DNA of 64,000 nt, from the NCBI GenBank assembly GCA_020631735.1, contig CM036160.1, positions 728,407-792,406 on the forward strand, written 5' to 3'. The notes below the pieces were generated by a model, which ran no database searches, was not told the origin of the DNA, and saw only the letters and a list, made by a program, of their open reading frames with translations. A program made the position numbers and the translations under genes. Shown here piece by piece: positions 42,717 to 55,139 of the stretch (positions within the stretch are counted from its first letter, which is position 1; every line of letters begins with the position of its first letter). This stretch comes from Saccharum officinarum. Its lineage: Eukaryota; Streptophyta; Magnoliopsida; Poales; Poaceae.

Positions 42717-45549
42717 TGTCACACCCATTTTTAAGGACAAAAATAGGATGTATAAAAGACCCATGTGCCCCCAGGAAACAGTCGCACACATAAGTTGACA
42801 AATTACAAAGTATCATCACAGTGCTTATTACATAACGAATAAGTATTTAAGACATAGTCTTGAACGATAGATAATAATAACTAACAAAAAAATCTTCAGC
42901 GGAAACTCACACAGGGACACGGTTGACTGGTTGACACCAAGACTAGTACTCATTCCGATAATCTTCCTCTATATCTTCATCTGTTATGGTGGAAATAGCA
43001 AGGGTGAGTCCATGTCGAACTCAACAAATATAAACAGGTTCATGTGGCTCAAAAGGCTAGACACTGTTTAACTGCATTTAGCTTTTTAATCATATTTAGC
43101 AATTGAGTAGCATCAAGAATAAACCACTTCCCATTAAAGAACCAATGATCATTGTAATAATGATAACGAATAGCATTAACAAGAGCATAATAATAATCAA
43201 CAATAATTAAACATGATATAGCAATGGTGATCATCTATCTATAAATGTTCCAAGGCCGCTCGTATCCGTGAGCACGGCTAGTATATACCAGTTTTTAACT
43301 CTGCGCAGAGGTGTACACTTTCACTGTAAGTCATGATTTCCAAATGAGTGGGGAGATCAAGCCCAAACACCCGAGAACCATATAAAGCCACTCAAAAGTT
43401 CGTCTAACAAGTTAGGGCATTAGATTCACTCGGCAGGCAGATGTAGAACCCCCTTCCCTGTGGCACAACAACCGCAGCCTATACACACACTAGGCCAGGG
43501 GCTCGCACTACACCCAAAAGTGGCAAGCCATTCTACGCCATTTAAGGTAACCACTAACAAGCTAGAAAAGGTCTCTTGAACAACTAAAGCCAGAGCCATA
43601 TAGCCCTCACAGCTGTACTGTATGTCCCGGATGGTCATGTACAGATAAGTCCTTATGGAGAGAAACCAGAGCATCAAAATAATACACATGCTCTAGCCTC
43701 TTTTTAACAGAAATAAAATCATCTTAATGGTTGGTTGCTTAATCCATTAATCAAATTACAAGATCATTGTTCTTAGTTTAAGCACTAGCATTAGCTACCC
43801 ATATGCATTCCAAGTTGACAAGGAATCAAGATAACAATCACTAAGTTATAATCTCTAAGGTTATCAAGGTAAGCACATGCATATGTATGTCAATTTGATG
43901 TATAGGTAACAAGGATAGTCCTGTGTATACTTGCCTTGATCAAAGCTCTCCAAGTGATACTGCTGACTTGGCTCAAAGTAATACTCCGAATCGTCCAAAT
44001 ACTGCTCACCTTCTATATTCGATCATCAATCAACACATACATGCATCCAATCAAACATACACGAAGCAAACAAAAAGATATAATTTAGAACAGTACACCA
44101 ACAGTAGCAAATCAGTAATAAAAGTTTATAAAACTTTCTACACGTTTCTAAGATCACACAGACGCAAAGATCACCAAATTCGGAATTAAAACGTGAAAGT
44201 TATGTATTTTCTAAGATTTCCTATCGATAAATAAATACTTAATTATAACCTCGAAAAATAAATTATCAAAACTGACTGTACAACTACACTAACATGTAGA
44301 GCTCGCAAATACGAACCTAACGCAACTTGAACGGATCAAATCGAAGTTAAAACGAAGATTTTATGACCAAAACAGTTCTAGTGGCAAAAACTGTAAATAC
44401 CTGAAAACGTATTTTTGATTTCCCGAAAGAAAATACGCTTTCAAAACCAAGAAACGGAGTTCAGATATTACGCTAAGGACCGCGGTTGATTACTAAAAAG
44501 CTGAGGGTCTCTTTAACAAATTTACCCGCGAAGGGGTAAGTTCTAATCTGGGCCGTTGATCTCGATTTGGACGGCTCGTGTTCATCATCGAGTCTACAGT
44601 GCTTATGCGGTCACCTACCTCAAGTCCGCCGGCGGCCCCATGGCCGGCGGCCCTTCCATGGCCGGCGATGGCGGTTCTCCCACCGAGACCACCATTCAAG
44701 CCCGCGTTTGATCCTACGGAAAGAGAAACTTCGCGCGAACTCAAATACGCTAAGAAAACCAACCACGTGAACACACGCGACGCACGGCAACTAGGGGCGG
44801 CGGCGCATTGCCGCACCATCGGCGAGCTTCAAAACCACGATTAGGACCACCTCCACCAAAGGAATAGCCTAGAACTAAAGAGGAGAAGAATGCGGTCTCA
44901 CCAATGCCACGAAGTCGGCCCGAATCCACCCAACGACTCCACCCGCGAGCAACCGTCACCTCCAACCACCTCAACCCTAAACCTTCGATTCCTTGCGGTA
45001 GTGTTCACGGTTTAGATGAAAAACGGATATAAGAAGATCAAGGCGTCCTATTTATGGCTTCTATTGGCCGTGTTCGAGTTAGGAAATCCCGAAGAACCCG
45101 TTGCCGCTACGGCGGTGGTCCTCCGGTTCGGAGTCCGGCTCGAGTACGAGAGGAGGAAGACGACTGACCACCGGGCCCCCTGTCAGCGAAGCAAGAAGAG
45201 AAGGCGCGGCTAGGCGGGCTCGGCTGCTGGACTCGGCTGTAATGGGCGCTGCGGCGCTGGGCGGTCCACACGAGCAGGCGCGGGAGAGCAGGCCTTCCGA
45301 CGGCTTTCGGGCCGAGAAGGTAAGAAGGTAAGTTGTTTTCTTTTTTTTTCTTTTGTTTCTTTTCTTTTCTAATTTTCCAAACACATTTTCAAATCAATTT
45401 TCCTAAACCAATCAAATAAAACAAATATATCCACACCACAAAATAAAATAAATGCAACAACATGAATGCATCACCAATATTTTTCAAAATTTTAATTCCC
45501 TTTCTCTAAATTATTTAAAATTTGTTACTCCTAAAATTTGGGTGTTACA
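42717..45549 (-). repeat. 3' LTR of the minus-strand Tekay element
   Basis: 2,833 bp, about 15-20 bp shorter than the other LTRs because of scattered one- and two-base gaps (for example GGGCATT for GGGCCATT near 43416, TTCTACGCC for TTCTTACGCC near 43531, CTTTCTACACG for CTCTTCTACACG near 44135). Diagnostic bases match both its mate and the LTR at 24235-27089. Confidence 0.9.
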
Positions 45550-45592
45550 AATTCTACCCCTTAAAAGAATCTCGTCCTCGAGATTGAACTGC

Positions 45593-48500
45593 TTACTCAA
45601 ACAACTGCGGATATGATTTCCTCAATTCATCCTCTCTTTCCCAAGTTGCCTCTGCTTCTGAATATCGATTCCACTGCACCTTGCACATCTTAATAACCCG
45701 ACTTCGAGTAACTCTCTCAGCAGTTTCTAAAATCTTGATCGGAAACTCTTCATATGTAAGATCTTCCTTAACAGTCAATTCTTCTAAAGGTATCTGCTCC
45801 TCAGGCACACGTAAACACTTCTTAAGTTGTGAAACATGGAACACATCATGTACTCCAGATAAATTCTCAGGCAACTCTAATTGATAAGCAACTTCCCCAC
45901 GTCTGGTAATAACTTTAAATGGTCCAACATACCTTGGTGCTAGTTTACCTTTCATGTTAAACCTCTTCACACTTTTCATAGGTGACACCTTCAAATAGAC
46001 ATAATCACCTACCTCAAAAACTAAATCTCTTCTTCTATTGTCAGCATAACTCTTCTGACGAGACTGTGCTACTCTCAAATTCTCACGAATCACTCGCACT
46101 TGATCTTCTGCGTTTCTAAGAACATCTGTACCAAACACCTGAGATTCACCTGTCTGATCCCAAAACAATGGAGTTCTACACTTACGTCCATACAAAGCTT
46201 CAAACGGTGCCATCTTAAGACTCTGTTGATAACTGTTATTGTAAGAGAATTCTGCATAAGGCAAACTCTTATCCCAACTAGTTCCATATTGCAATGCACA
46301 AGCTCTCAACATATCCTCTAATACCTGGTTGGTCCTTTCAGTCTGTCCATCTGTCTGTGGATGATATGCTGTACTAAAATTCAATTTTGTTCCCAATGAT
46401 TCATGCACAGCTTTCCAAAAATGCGACGTAAACTGCGATCCTCGATCAGATACAATCTTCTTTGGTACTCCATGCAAACAGACTATCCTCTCCATATACA
46501 ACTCTGCCAATTTTGGTCCACGGTAAGTAGTCTTAACTGGTATAAAATGAGCAACTTTGGTTAATCGATCTACTATCACCTAAATAGAGTCATAACCTTT
46601 CTGAGTACGAGGTAACCCACTATAAAAGTCCATACCAACTTCCTCCCACTTCCACTCAGGAATCTTCATTGGTTGCAACAATCCAGCAGGTCTCTGATGC
46701 TCTGCTTTCACCCTCTGACAAGTGTCACACAATGCCACATACTCAGCCACATCTCGCTTTAATCCAACCCACCAATATTTCTGTTTCAGATCCAAATACA
46801 TCTTAGTACTACCAGGATGAATAGAATAAGCTGACTCATGAGCTTCGCGAAGAATTGCTTGTCTAACAGTTTGATCCTCAGGTACACACAGCCTCTTTCC
46901 AAACCACAAAATTCCCTTATCATCCATTCGAAAGCCTGGTGACTTACCAATCACTATATCTTCCGCTATCTTCTTTAGTTTCTCATCCTTTAACTGACCC
47001 TTGTAAATTTCTTGCTCTAAGGTAGGCTCTATCACTAATTCCATTGTATTAGTAACAATTCCCGAATTCAAATATTCAAATTCAGCACATAACTCACTAG
47101 TCATAGTCAATGTCTGTATCTCATTGACATAGCTTTTCCTACTAAGAGCATCAGCTACTACATTAGCCTTACCAGGATGATAGTGTATCTCAATATCATA
47201 ATCCTTAATCAACTCTAACCATCTGCGTTGCCTCAAATTCAGATCTGACTGAGTGAAAATATACTTCAAACTCTTATGATCAGTGTATATATCACTCTTA
47301 TGTCCAATCAAATAATGTCTCCAAATCTTTAAAGCATGAACTACAGCTGCTAATCCAAATCATGTGTAGGATAATTCAACTCATGCTTTCTCAACTGCCT
47401 AGATGCATAAGCCACAACTCTGCCTTCTTGCATAAGAACACATCCCAAACCTTGACGAGAAGCATCACAATAAATAGAAAACTTCTTACTCAAATCTGGC
47501 AAACCAAAACAAGCGCTGTAGTCAACCTCTTCTTCAATTCCTCAAAACTAGCTTGACATTTATCTGACCACACAAACTTGACATTCTTCTCTAACAGAGA
47601 TGTCATAGGTTTAGCAAGTTTAGAAAACCCTTCAATGAATCGTCTGTAATATCCAGCTAATCCCAAGAAACTACGAATCTCGCTAACATCAATAGGTGGT
47701 TTCCAATTTAATACATCCTTTACTTTACCTGGATCCACTGATATCCCTCCATTAGAAATAATATGACCAAGGAAAGAAACTTCCTTCAACCAAAACTCAC
47801 ATTTACTTCGCTTCGCATACAACTTATGCTCTCTAAGCTTCTGCAACACCAACCTCAAATGTTCAGCATGCTCTACTTCTGTCTTGGAAAATACCAGTAT
47901 ATCATCAATAAATACCACCACAAACTTATCCAAATATTCCATAAACACCTTATTCATCATGTACATAAAGTATGCAGGTGCATTGGTCAATCCAAATGAC
48001 ATAACAGTATACTCATACAATCCATACCTTGTAGTAAAAGCTGTCTTTGGAATATCAGAAACACGAATCTTCAACTGATGATAACCAGAACGTAAATCAA
48101 TCTTAGAGAACACACAAGCACCTCTCAACTGATCAAACAAATCATCAATCCTGGGCAAAGGATACTTATTCTTGATAGTTACCTCATTTAGTGACCGGTA
48201 ATCAACACACATCCTCTGACCGCCATCTTTCTTATCAACAAAAATAACTGGTGCTCCCCAAGGTGATGAACTAGGTCTAATAAAACCTTTATCTTGTAAT
48301 TCTTTAATTTGTTTCTTAAGTTCTTCTAATTCATCTACTCCCATCCTATATGGTCGTTTGGCTATAGGTGCAGTTCCAGGTAATAATTCAATAAGAAATT
48401 CAATGTCTCGATCAGGTGGCATACCTGGCAATTCATCAGGGAAGACATCCAGAAATTCCTCAATCACTGAATTCTCCTTAATAGTATCTTCAAGCTGATT

Positions 48501-50006
48501 CACCACAGCGGTTGGTTGCTTCTGCACTGCTACATCCACATTGATTTTATCTCCATTAGGTGCATTCACAACTACCACTTTCTGCTGACACTGAATCTCT
48601 ACCTGATTTTGCTTCATCCAGTCCATACCCAATATCACATCAATACCAGATGTCCTCAACACTATAGGAGTTATCTTAAACTCTACCGCCCTTAATACCA
48701 TACTAATTGGAAGACAACGATTACTGGTTTGCATGGTACCTCCAGGTGAATTTACTAAGAGAGGTTCTTTCATAGCTAACATGGGTATACTATGCATTTT
48801 AACAAAAATGTTGGATATGAATGTATGAGATGCTCCAGAGTCAAAAAGAACAGTTGCGGGAGTGGAATGTACATTGAACGTACCAATCATAACTTCTGGT
48901 GCATCATGAACTGTATCAGAAGACACGTGATTCACCCTTCCATTACCAGATTGCCTCTGGTTGCTCTTCTGGCTCTGAGGAGTCTGCTGGTTCTGCTTCT
49001 CAGGACAATGATAAGACATATGCCCCTCTTTACCACAGACAAAGCATCTAGTAGGAGTGCTGGGAGCACTATTCTTCATGGGGGTAACATTAGAATTTCC
49101 AGTGCGAGGAGTCTGTTGTCCAGTCTGCTGATACTGTTGACGTTGTGGATATGATGAACGCTGTTGTGACTGATTACTTTGCCAATTCTGGGACCACCTC
49201 TGATTCGGATTGCGATTCCATTGACTAACCGGTCCTTGAAACTTCTGATGGAAACCATGCTGAGAATTAGTGCGCTGACGGTTGTTGCTTCCTGAGCCTT
49301 GTACCTTCATTTTCCTCTTCCTGTCCATCTCTCTGCGCTCATTATCAAGCACAATAGCTTTATTTACCAGCTCTTGAAAACTAACATAGTTGTTCCCCTT
49401 CAACTGCAAGCGAAGATCATAATAAATTCCCTTCAAGAAAAGACGCTGTTTGTCTGCATCTTCCCTCACTTCATTAGGAGCATAACGAGCCAACTGGGTA
49501 AATCTATCATGATATTCACTAACGCTCATTTGTCCCATCCTAAGGTTTCTAAATTCTTCCTGCTTCAGCTCAATTATACCTTCAGGAATATGACGAGCTC
49601 GAAAATCTCTAACAAACTCATTCCAAGTGATAGGAGGAGCATTGTCAGGGCGTGCAGCTTGATACGATTCCCACCAAGTCTGAGCTGTCCCCTGTAACTG
49701 ACCAGATGCATATAACACCTTCTCCATATCATTGCATTGGGCTATATTCAGCTGTTTCTCCACTGCCCTCACCCAATCATCTGCCTCTAAAGGATCAGCA
49801 GCATGAGAAAACACTGGAGGGCGTCCCTTCAAAAATTCCCCACGCTTATCCCTCACTTGCACAGGCGGTGGTCCTCCTGCAGGGGGATTGTTCTGCATGT
49901 GCTGCATAAACATCTGCATCATCTGGTTCTGAGTTTGCATGAGTTCCTCCATAGTAATGGGTAGGTTAGCACCTCCACGACCTCTGCCACGTCCTCTGCC
50001 TGACAT
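45593..50006 (-). pseudogene. Tekay gag-pol, minus copy, with TAG and single-base gaps
   Basis: Gag, protease, reverse transcriptase and the start of RNase H are open from 50006 to about 47502. There one A is missing from a run (AAACC instead of AAAACC, at 47501-47503) and the frame is lost. A second missing base lies at about 47354 (TAATCC instead of TAATTCC), after which the frame resumes with the RNase H end ([13 protein letters not shown]) and integrase. Near 46616-46627 a one-base loss and a one-base gain offset each other and turn FIVGLP into FYSGLP. The integrase TAG is shared with the plus copy. A chromodomain ends the protein at 45593. The small gaps look like consensus errors, not biology. 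Confidence 0.9.
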
Positions 50007-50711
50007 CTATTTCCAAAAACACAGAAATTGAAATTCAGTACAATCCGAGATGATGTATTCAATAGATAAACAAAATCTGATTTTTCTGGGCGAACTCCAA
50101 TTTCAGCAACTCAGTAAAACTGTCATATCTCGAGCTACAGACGTCCAATTCAGATGATCTTTACATGGTTGGAAAGCTTACAAAATTATCTACAACTTTC
50201 ATTCACAACACTTTTTCTGATTCTGTCAATAAATTGGCCAAAAACTGAACTTAACCGAAACTGTTTCAGAATTCCAGACTGTGCAGTAACTCCAACTTGA
50301 AACAGGTATATCTCTTAGCTCATAATAGATATTAAGGTGATTCTTGCGGGGTTGGAAAGATATAAAAGTCTAATTATTCCCAGAAAAATTTCTTGAATTT
50401 CTCATGATCGGATTTTAAGTTATTTCTAAAACATCCCAGACTGATCCAAAAATCAGCAAAGAACAAAACTAAGTTAACCTCATATTCAACTAATATATTT
50501 TGATCAAACTTAATATTCTTAACCATGGAACTTGTAGGCATGTCTACAAAACTCCAGCACACATTACAAAGATCCAAATCACACATTATCATAATAACAA
50601 TCCATCAATCACACAATTGTTCACACCACAAACTGACTCTTAAAACAATCCAAACTTAAAGTTAACTCGCAACTACTATCGTTCCTATTACATAGGGATT
50701 TTTCCTATTTC

Positions 50712-51416
50712 CTAATTAAGCTTCTCATAAATCTTGGGACGACCTAACTCCGCCCTTAATTGGTCAATCTCCTTATAAGCTTGCTCCTTAAGTTCTTTTT
50801 CCTTCAGCAACTCATCCTTCAAATCCATCTCATGGAGAGCCAATTCTCGAGCTAATCCCACCGTAGCTTGTAAAGTCAAGGAGGAATCATCTGCAGGCGG
50901 CACGGTCCAAATACCCTTGTCATGTATGAAACAAGGAAAATGCCGGAGTGCACCCTTTAACGTCTTGTCCGAGCGTAGACCATGGTAGTAAACAAATGCA
51001 TTAAAAGCGACATCCTCCATGCTTATCTCCACGGTTGCCCGGCTCACTCTGGTAATGAACTTTGACTCCACCTTAGGCTCCTTGGTGGTAGGATCCCTTT
51101 TCTTAACCCATAACTCAGTTTCCCAATAAGAATCCATCCATGGATGACTATACTCTGCACTGCGATACTCCAACGTAGCTTCCCAGTCATAGTAATAGTT
51201 GTCCAAGGTTCTTGTCAACATGTCATGGAAGAAAGCATCAGCTTTAGGAACCATGATATAAAACTTCATAGTCCACCCCATAACTACATCCTCCATTGGT
51301 GTATCACCAACTCTTGATTCAGCATCAGATAGCTCTTGATCACCATCTTCATACGGCTCCTGAGGTTCGAAACGGGCAACGTACTGTGCAGCTGACAGAC
51401 GGGGATGAGGAGGCAT
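50712..51416 (-). CDS. Extra ORF upstream of gag, minus-strand Tekay copy
   Basis: 234 residues, the same length and start as the ORF at 18365-19069, with the changes T50M, H53Y and V198M (positions approximate). Conservation of an uninterrupted frame in both element copies, while pol carries a stop, is notable. The predicted C-terminal coiled coil is kept. No function is assigned. Confidence 0.7.
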   Translation of the reverse strand: MPPHPRLSAAQYVARFEPQEPYEDGDQELSDAESRVGDTPMEDVVMGWTMKFYIMVPKADAFFHDMLTRTLDNYYYDWEATLEYRSAEYSHPWMDSYWETELWVKKRDPTTKEPKVESKFITRVSRATVEISMEDVAFNAFVYYHGLRSDKTLKGALRHFPCFIHDKGIWTVPPADDSSLTLQATVGLARELALHEMDLKDELLKEKELKEQAYKEIDQLRAELGRPKIYEKLN

Positions 51417-51589
51417 CTATAAGATTTAGACATAGGTTAGATAGAATCAATGTATTTTCACAATAGAATAAAGTAGAGGAAGCATAAAACTTTAGTAATT
51501 AACAAGGTGAAAAGAGGAAGCATGAATTAAGTGTAGTATGGATGCTGTAAATGACCATTCTAACTAGGCTTGCGTCCTACAGTCAACAC

Positions 51590-51602
51590 GGCTCTGATAC
51601 CA
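51590..51602 (-). other. Primer binding site of the minus-strand Tekay element
   Basis: TGGTATCAGAGC on the minus strand, 3 bp from the LTR end. Confidence 0.9.
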
Positions 51603-51605
51603 ATC

Positions 51606-54452
51606 TGTCACACCCATTTTTAAGGACAAAAATAGGATGTATAAAAGACTCATGTGCGCCCCAGGAAACAGTCGCACACATAAGTTGACAAATTACAAAG
51701 TATCATCACAGTGCTTATTACATAACGAATAAGTATTTAAGACATAGTCTTGAACGATAGATAATAATAACTAACAAAAAAATCTTCAGCGGAAACTCCA
51801 CACAGGGACACGGTTGACTGGTTGACACCAAGACTAGTACTCATTCCGATAATCTTCCTCTATATCTTCATCTGTTATGGTGGAAATAGCAAGGGTGAGT
51901 CCATGTCGAACTCAACAAATATAACACAGGGTTCATGTGGCTCAAAAGGCTAGACACTGTTTAACTGCATTTAGCTTTTAATCATATATTAGCAATTGAG
52001 TAGCATCAAGATAAACCACTTCCCATTAAAGAACCAATGATCAATTGTAATAATGATAACGAATAGCATTAACAAGAGCATAATAATAATCAACAATAAT
52101 TAAACATGATATAGCAATGGTGATCATCTATCTGTAAATGTTCCAAGGCCGCTCGTATCCGTGAGCACGGCTAGTATACCAGTTTTTAACTCTGCGCAGA
52201 GGTGTACACTTTCACTGTAAGTCATGATTTCCAAATGAGTGGGGAGATCAAGCCCAAACACCCGAGAACCATATAAAGCCACTCAAAAGTTCGTCTAACA
52301 AGTTAGGGCCATTAGATTCACTCGGCAGGCAGATGTAGAACCCCCCTTCCCTGTGGCACAACAACCGCAGCCTATACACACTAGGCCAGGGGCTCGCACT
52401 ACACCCAAAGTGGCAAGCCATTCTTACGCCATTTAAGGTAACCACTAACAAGCTAGAAAAGGTCTCTTGAACAACTAAAGCCAGAGCCATATAGCCCTCA
52501 CAGCTGTACTGTATGTCCCGGATGGTCATGTACAGATAAGTCCTTATGGAGAGAAACCAGAGCATCAAAATAATACACATGCTCTAGCCCTCTTTTAACA
52601 GAAATAAAATCATCTTAATGGTTGGTTGCTTAATCCATTAATCAAATTACAAGATCATTGTTCTTAGTTTAAGCACTAGCATTAGCTACCCATATGCATT
52701 CCCAAGGTTGACAAGGAATCAAGATAACAATCACTAAGTTATAATCTCTAAGGTTATCAAGGTAAGCACATGCATATGTATGTCAATTTGATGTATAGGT
52801 AACAAGGATAGTCCTGTGTTATACTTGCCTTGATCAAAGCTCTCCAAGTGATACTGCTGACTTGGCTCAAAGTAATACTCCGAATCGTCCAAATACTGCT
52901 CACCTTCTATATTCGATCATCAATCAACACATACATGCATCCAATCAAACATACACGAAGCAAACAAAAGATATAATTAGAACAGTACACCAACAGTAGC
53001 AAATCAGTAATAAAAGTTTATAAAACTCTTCTACACGTTTCTAAGATCACACAGACGCAAAGATCACCAAATTCGGAATTAAAACGTGAAAGTTATGTAT
53101 TTTCTAAGATTTCCTATCGATAAATAAATACTTAATTATAACCTCGAAAAATAAATTATCAAAACTGACTGTACAACTACACTAACATGTAGAGCTCGCA
53201 AATACGAACCTAACGCAACTTGAACGGATCAAATCGAAGTTAAAACGAAGATTTTATGACCAAAACAGTTCTAGTGGCAAAACTGTAAATACCTGAAAAC
53301 GTATTTTTGATTTAACCCGAAAGAAAATACGCTTTCAAAACCAAGAAACGGAGTTCAGATATTACGCTAAGGACCGCGGGTTGATTACTAAAAAGCTGAG
53401 GGTCTCTTTAACAAATTTACCCGCGAAGGGGTAAGTTCTAATCTGGGCCGTTGATCTCGATTTGGACGGCTCGTGTTCATCATCGAGTCTACAGTGCTTA
53501 TGCGGTCACCTACCTCAAGTCCGGCGGCTCCCCCATGGCCGGCGGCCCTTCCATGGCCGGCGATGGCGGTTCTCCCCACCGAGACCACCATTCAAGCCCG
53601 CGTTTGATCCTACGGAAAGAGAAACTTCGCGCGAACTCAAATACGCTAAGAAAAACCAACCACGTGAACCACACGCGACGCACGGCAACTAGGGGCGGCG
53701 GCGCCATTGCCGCACCATCGGCGAGCTTCAAACCACGATTAGGACCACCTCCACCCAAAGGAATAGCCTAGAACTAAAGAGGAGAAGAATGCGGTCTCAC
53801 CAATGCCACGAAGTCGGCCCCGAATCCACCCAACGACTCCACCCGCGAGCAACCGTCACCTCCAACCACCTCAACCCTAAACCTTCGATTCCTTGCGGTA
53901 GTGTTCACGGTTTAGATGAAAAACGGATATAAGAAGATCAAGGCGTCCTATTTATGGCTTCTATTGGCCGTGTTCGAGTAGGAAATCCCGAAGAACCCGT
54001 TGCCGCTACGGCGGTGGTCCTCCGGTTCGGAGTCCGGCTCGAGTACGAGAGGAGGAAGACGACTGACCACCGGCCCACCTGTCAGCGAAGCAAGAAGAGA
54101 AGGCGCGGCTAGGCGGGCTCGGCTGCTGGACTCGGCTGTAATGGGCCGCTGCGGTGCTGGGCCGGTCCACACGAGCAGGCGCGGGAGAGCAGGCCTTCCG
54201 ACGGCTTTCGGGCCGAGAAGGTAAGAAGGTAAGTTGTTTTCTTTTTTTTCTTTTGTTTCTTTTCTTTTCTAATTTTCCAAACACATTTTCAAATCAAATT
54301 TTCCTAAACCAAATCAAATAAAACAAATATATCCACACCACAAAATAAAATAAATGCAACAACATGAATGCATCACCAAATATTTTTCAAAATTTTAATT
54401 CCCTTTCTCTAAATTATTTAAAATTTGTTACTCCTAAAATTTGGGTGTTACA
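51606..54452 (-). repeat. 5' LTR of the minus-strand Tekay element
   Basis: 2,847 bp, TGTAACACCC at 54452 to GGGTGTGACA at 51606. It agrees with 42717-45549 at the diagnostic sites listed for the 24235-27089 LTR. A visible true difference from its mate is GACTCATG versus GACCCATG near the primer side. Confidence 0.92.
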
Positions 54453-54581
54453 AATGATCTATCTAATGATACTAAGTATATATTATAAATATTAATATTT
54501 TTTATATATAATTGGCCAAGGTTAAAAAATGTTGACTTCTCGGAAAACGAGAATGACTTTTATTTTGGAAGAGAGGGAGTA
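54453..54581. mobile_element. Right half of the Stowaway-like MITE split by the Tekay element
   Basis: It runs from AATGATCTATCTAATGATAC through TATTAATATTTTTTATATAT to TTTGGAAGAGAGGGAGTAC, a Stowaway-type end (CTCCCTC in reverse). Together with 42632-42716 it rebuilds a contiguous MITE, without the left terminus. Confidence 0.7.
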
Positions 54582-54726
54582 CAAATTTCATTCCATATGA
54601 AGAATCTACATTTGAGAAACTTAAGTATCAAACTTCAGTAAAAAAAAGTCCTAGCTTTTTTATATATAAAAAAGGGAAAGGACTAGCGTATCAACTTAAA
54701 AAATCATGTTTCACTCGAGGATAATC
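54582..54726. other. Short AT-rich spacer
   Basis: No gene or repeat recognised. Confidence 0.4.
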
Positions 54727-54972
54727 ATAGCAAGGCTAATAATACAGCCGGCTGCTGGCTGTAAGGTTTCTTTGCAGCCTTCTCTCAGCCTACTCATATA
54801 ATAGTTAGTCCATCACTATTAATACATGGTCCAGTTGTCTCCCTCATAAGTTTTCTTGGTTCTTATGCTAAAACTGGCTCTAACCTTACAGGCCACTTAT
54901 GCTCTCTCTTCTCTCCTCTCTCCACCTTAGTATTTAGCTAGCTTACAGTGTGCTATTATACTTGCTCTCATC
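54727..54972. mobile_element. MITE with AGCAAG-type terminal repeats
   Basis: The left end AGCAAGGCTAATAATACAGC and the right end in reverse AGCAAGTATAATAGCACACT are imperfect inverted repeats. A second inner pair, GGCTGTAAGG and CCTTACAGGCC, supports folding. The superfamily was not assigned. Confidence 0.55.
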
Positions 54973-55139
54973 GGTGTGAAAATCTTGACAAATAACCAAG
55001 CATTTAGTTCAAGTTGAACTCTGGTCTTCCGGCAAGTAGACAAGATCTGCTAAACCTGATCAGAAAACAAAATGTACCAGCACACCGTCATCTATTACTC
55101 CCTCCGTCGAGACAATAGTGTTAAAAAGAGCACCAGCTC

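Larger units (their letters stand above)
42717..54452 (-). mobile_element. Tekay/Del chromovirus, minus-strand copy with matching flanks
   Basis: An 11,736-bp element in reverse orientation: 5' LTR 51606-54452, primer site at 51590-51602, extra ORF 50712-51416, gag-pol 50006-45593, polypurine tract near 45552, 3' LTR 42717-45549. The insertion site is supported by a near-perfect 5-bp duplication and by a MITE that resumes on the far side. Single-base gaps increase towards the N gap on the left. It carries the same TAG in integrase as the plus copy but differs from it at about ten amino-acid positions, so it is not a simple mirror copy. Confidence 0.93.

Noticed and set aside
15322..54452. A true giant palindrome or inverted gene amplification
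   Set aside because: One arm edge coincides with a 100-N gap, the plus-strand element lacks a target duplication, and the LTR variants point to a chimera. I keep it only as an alternative to be tested by reads.
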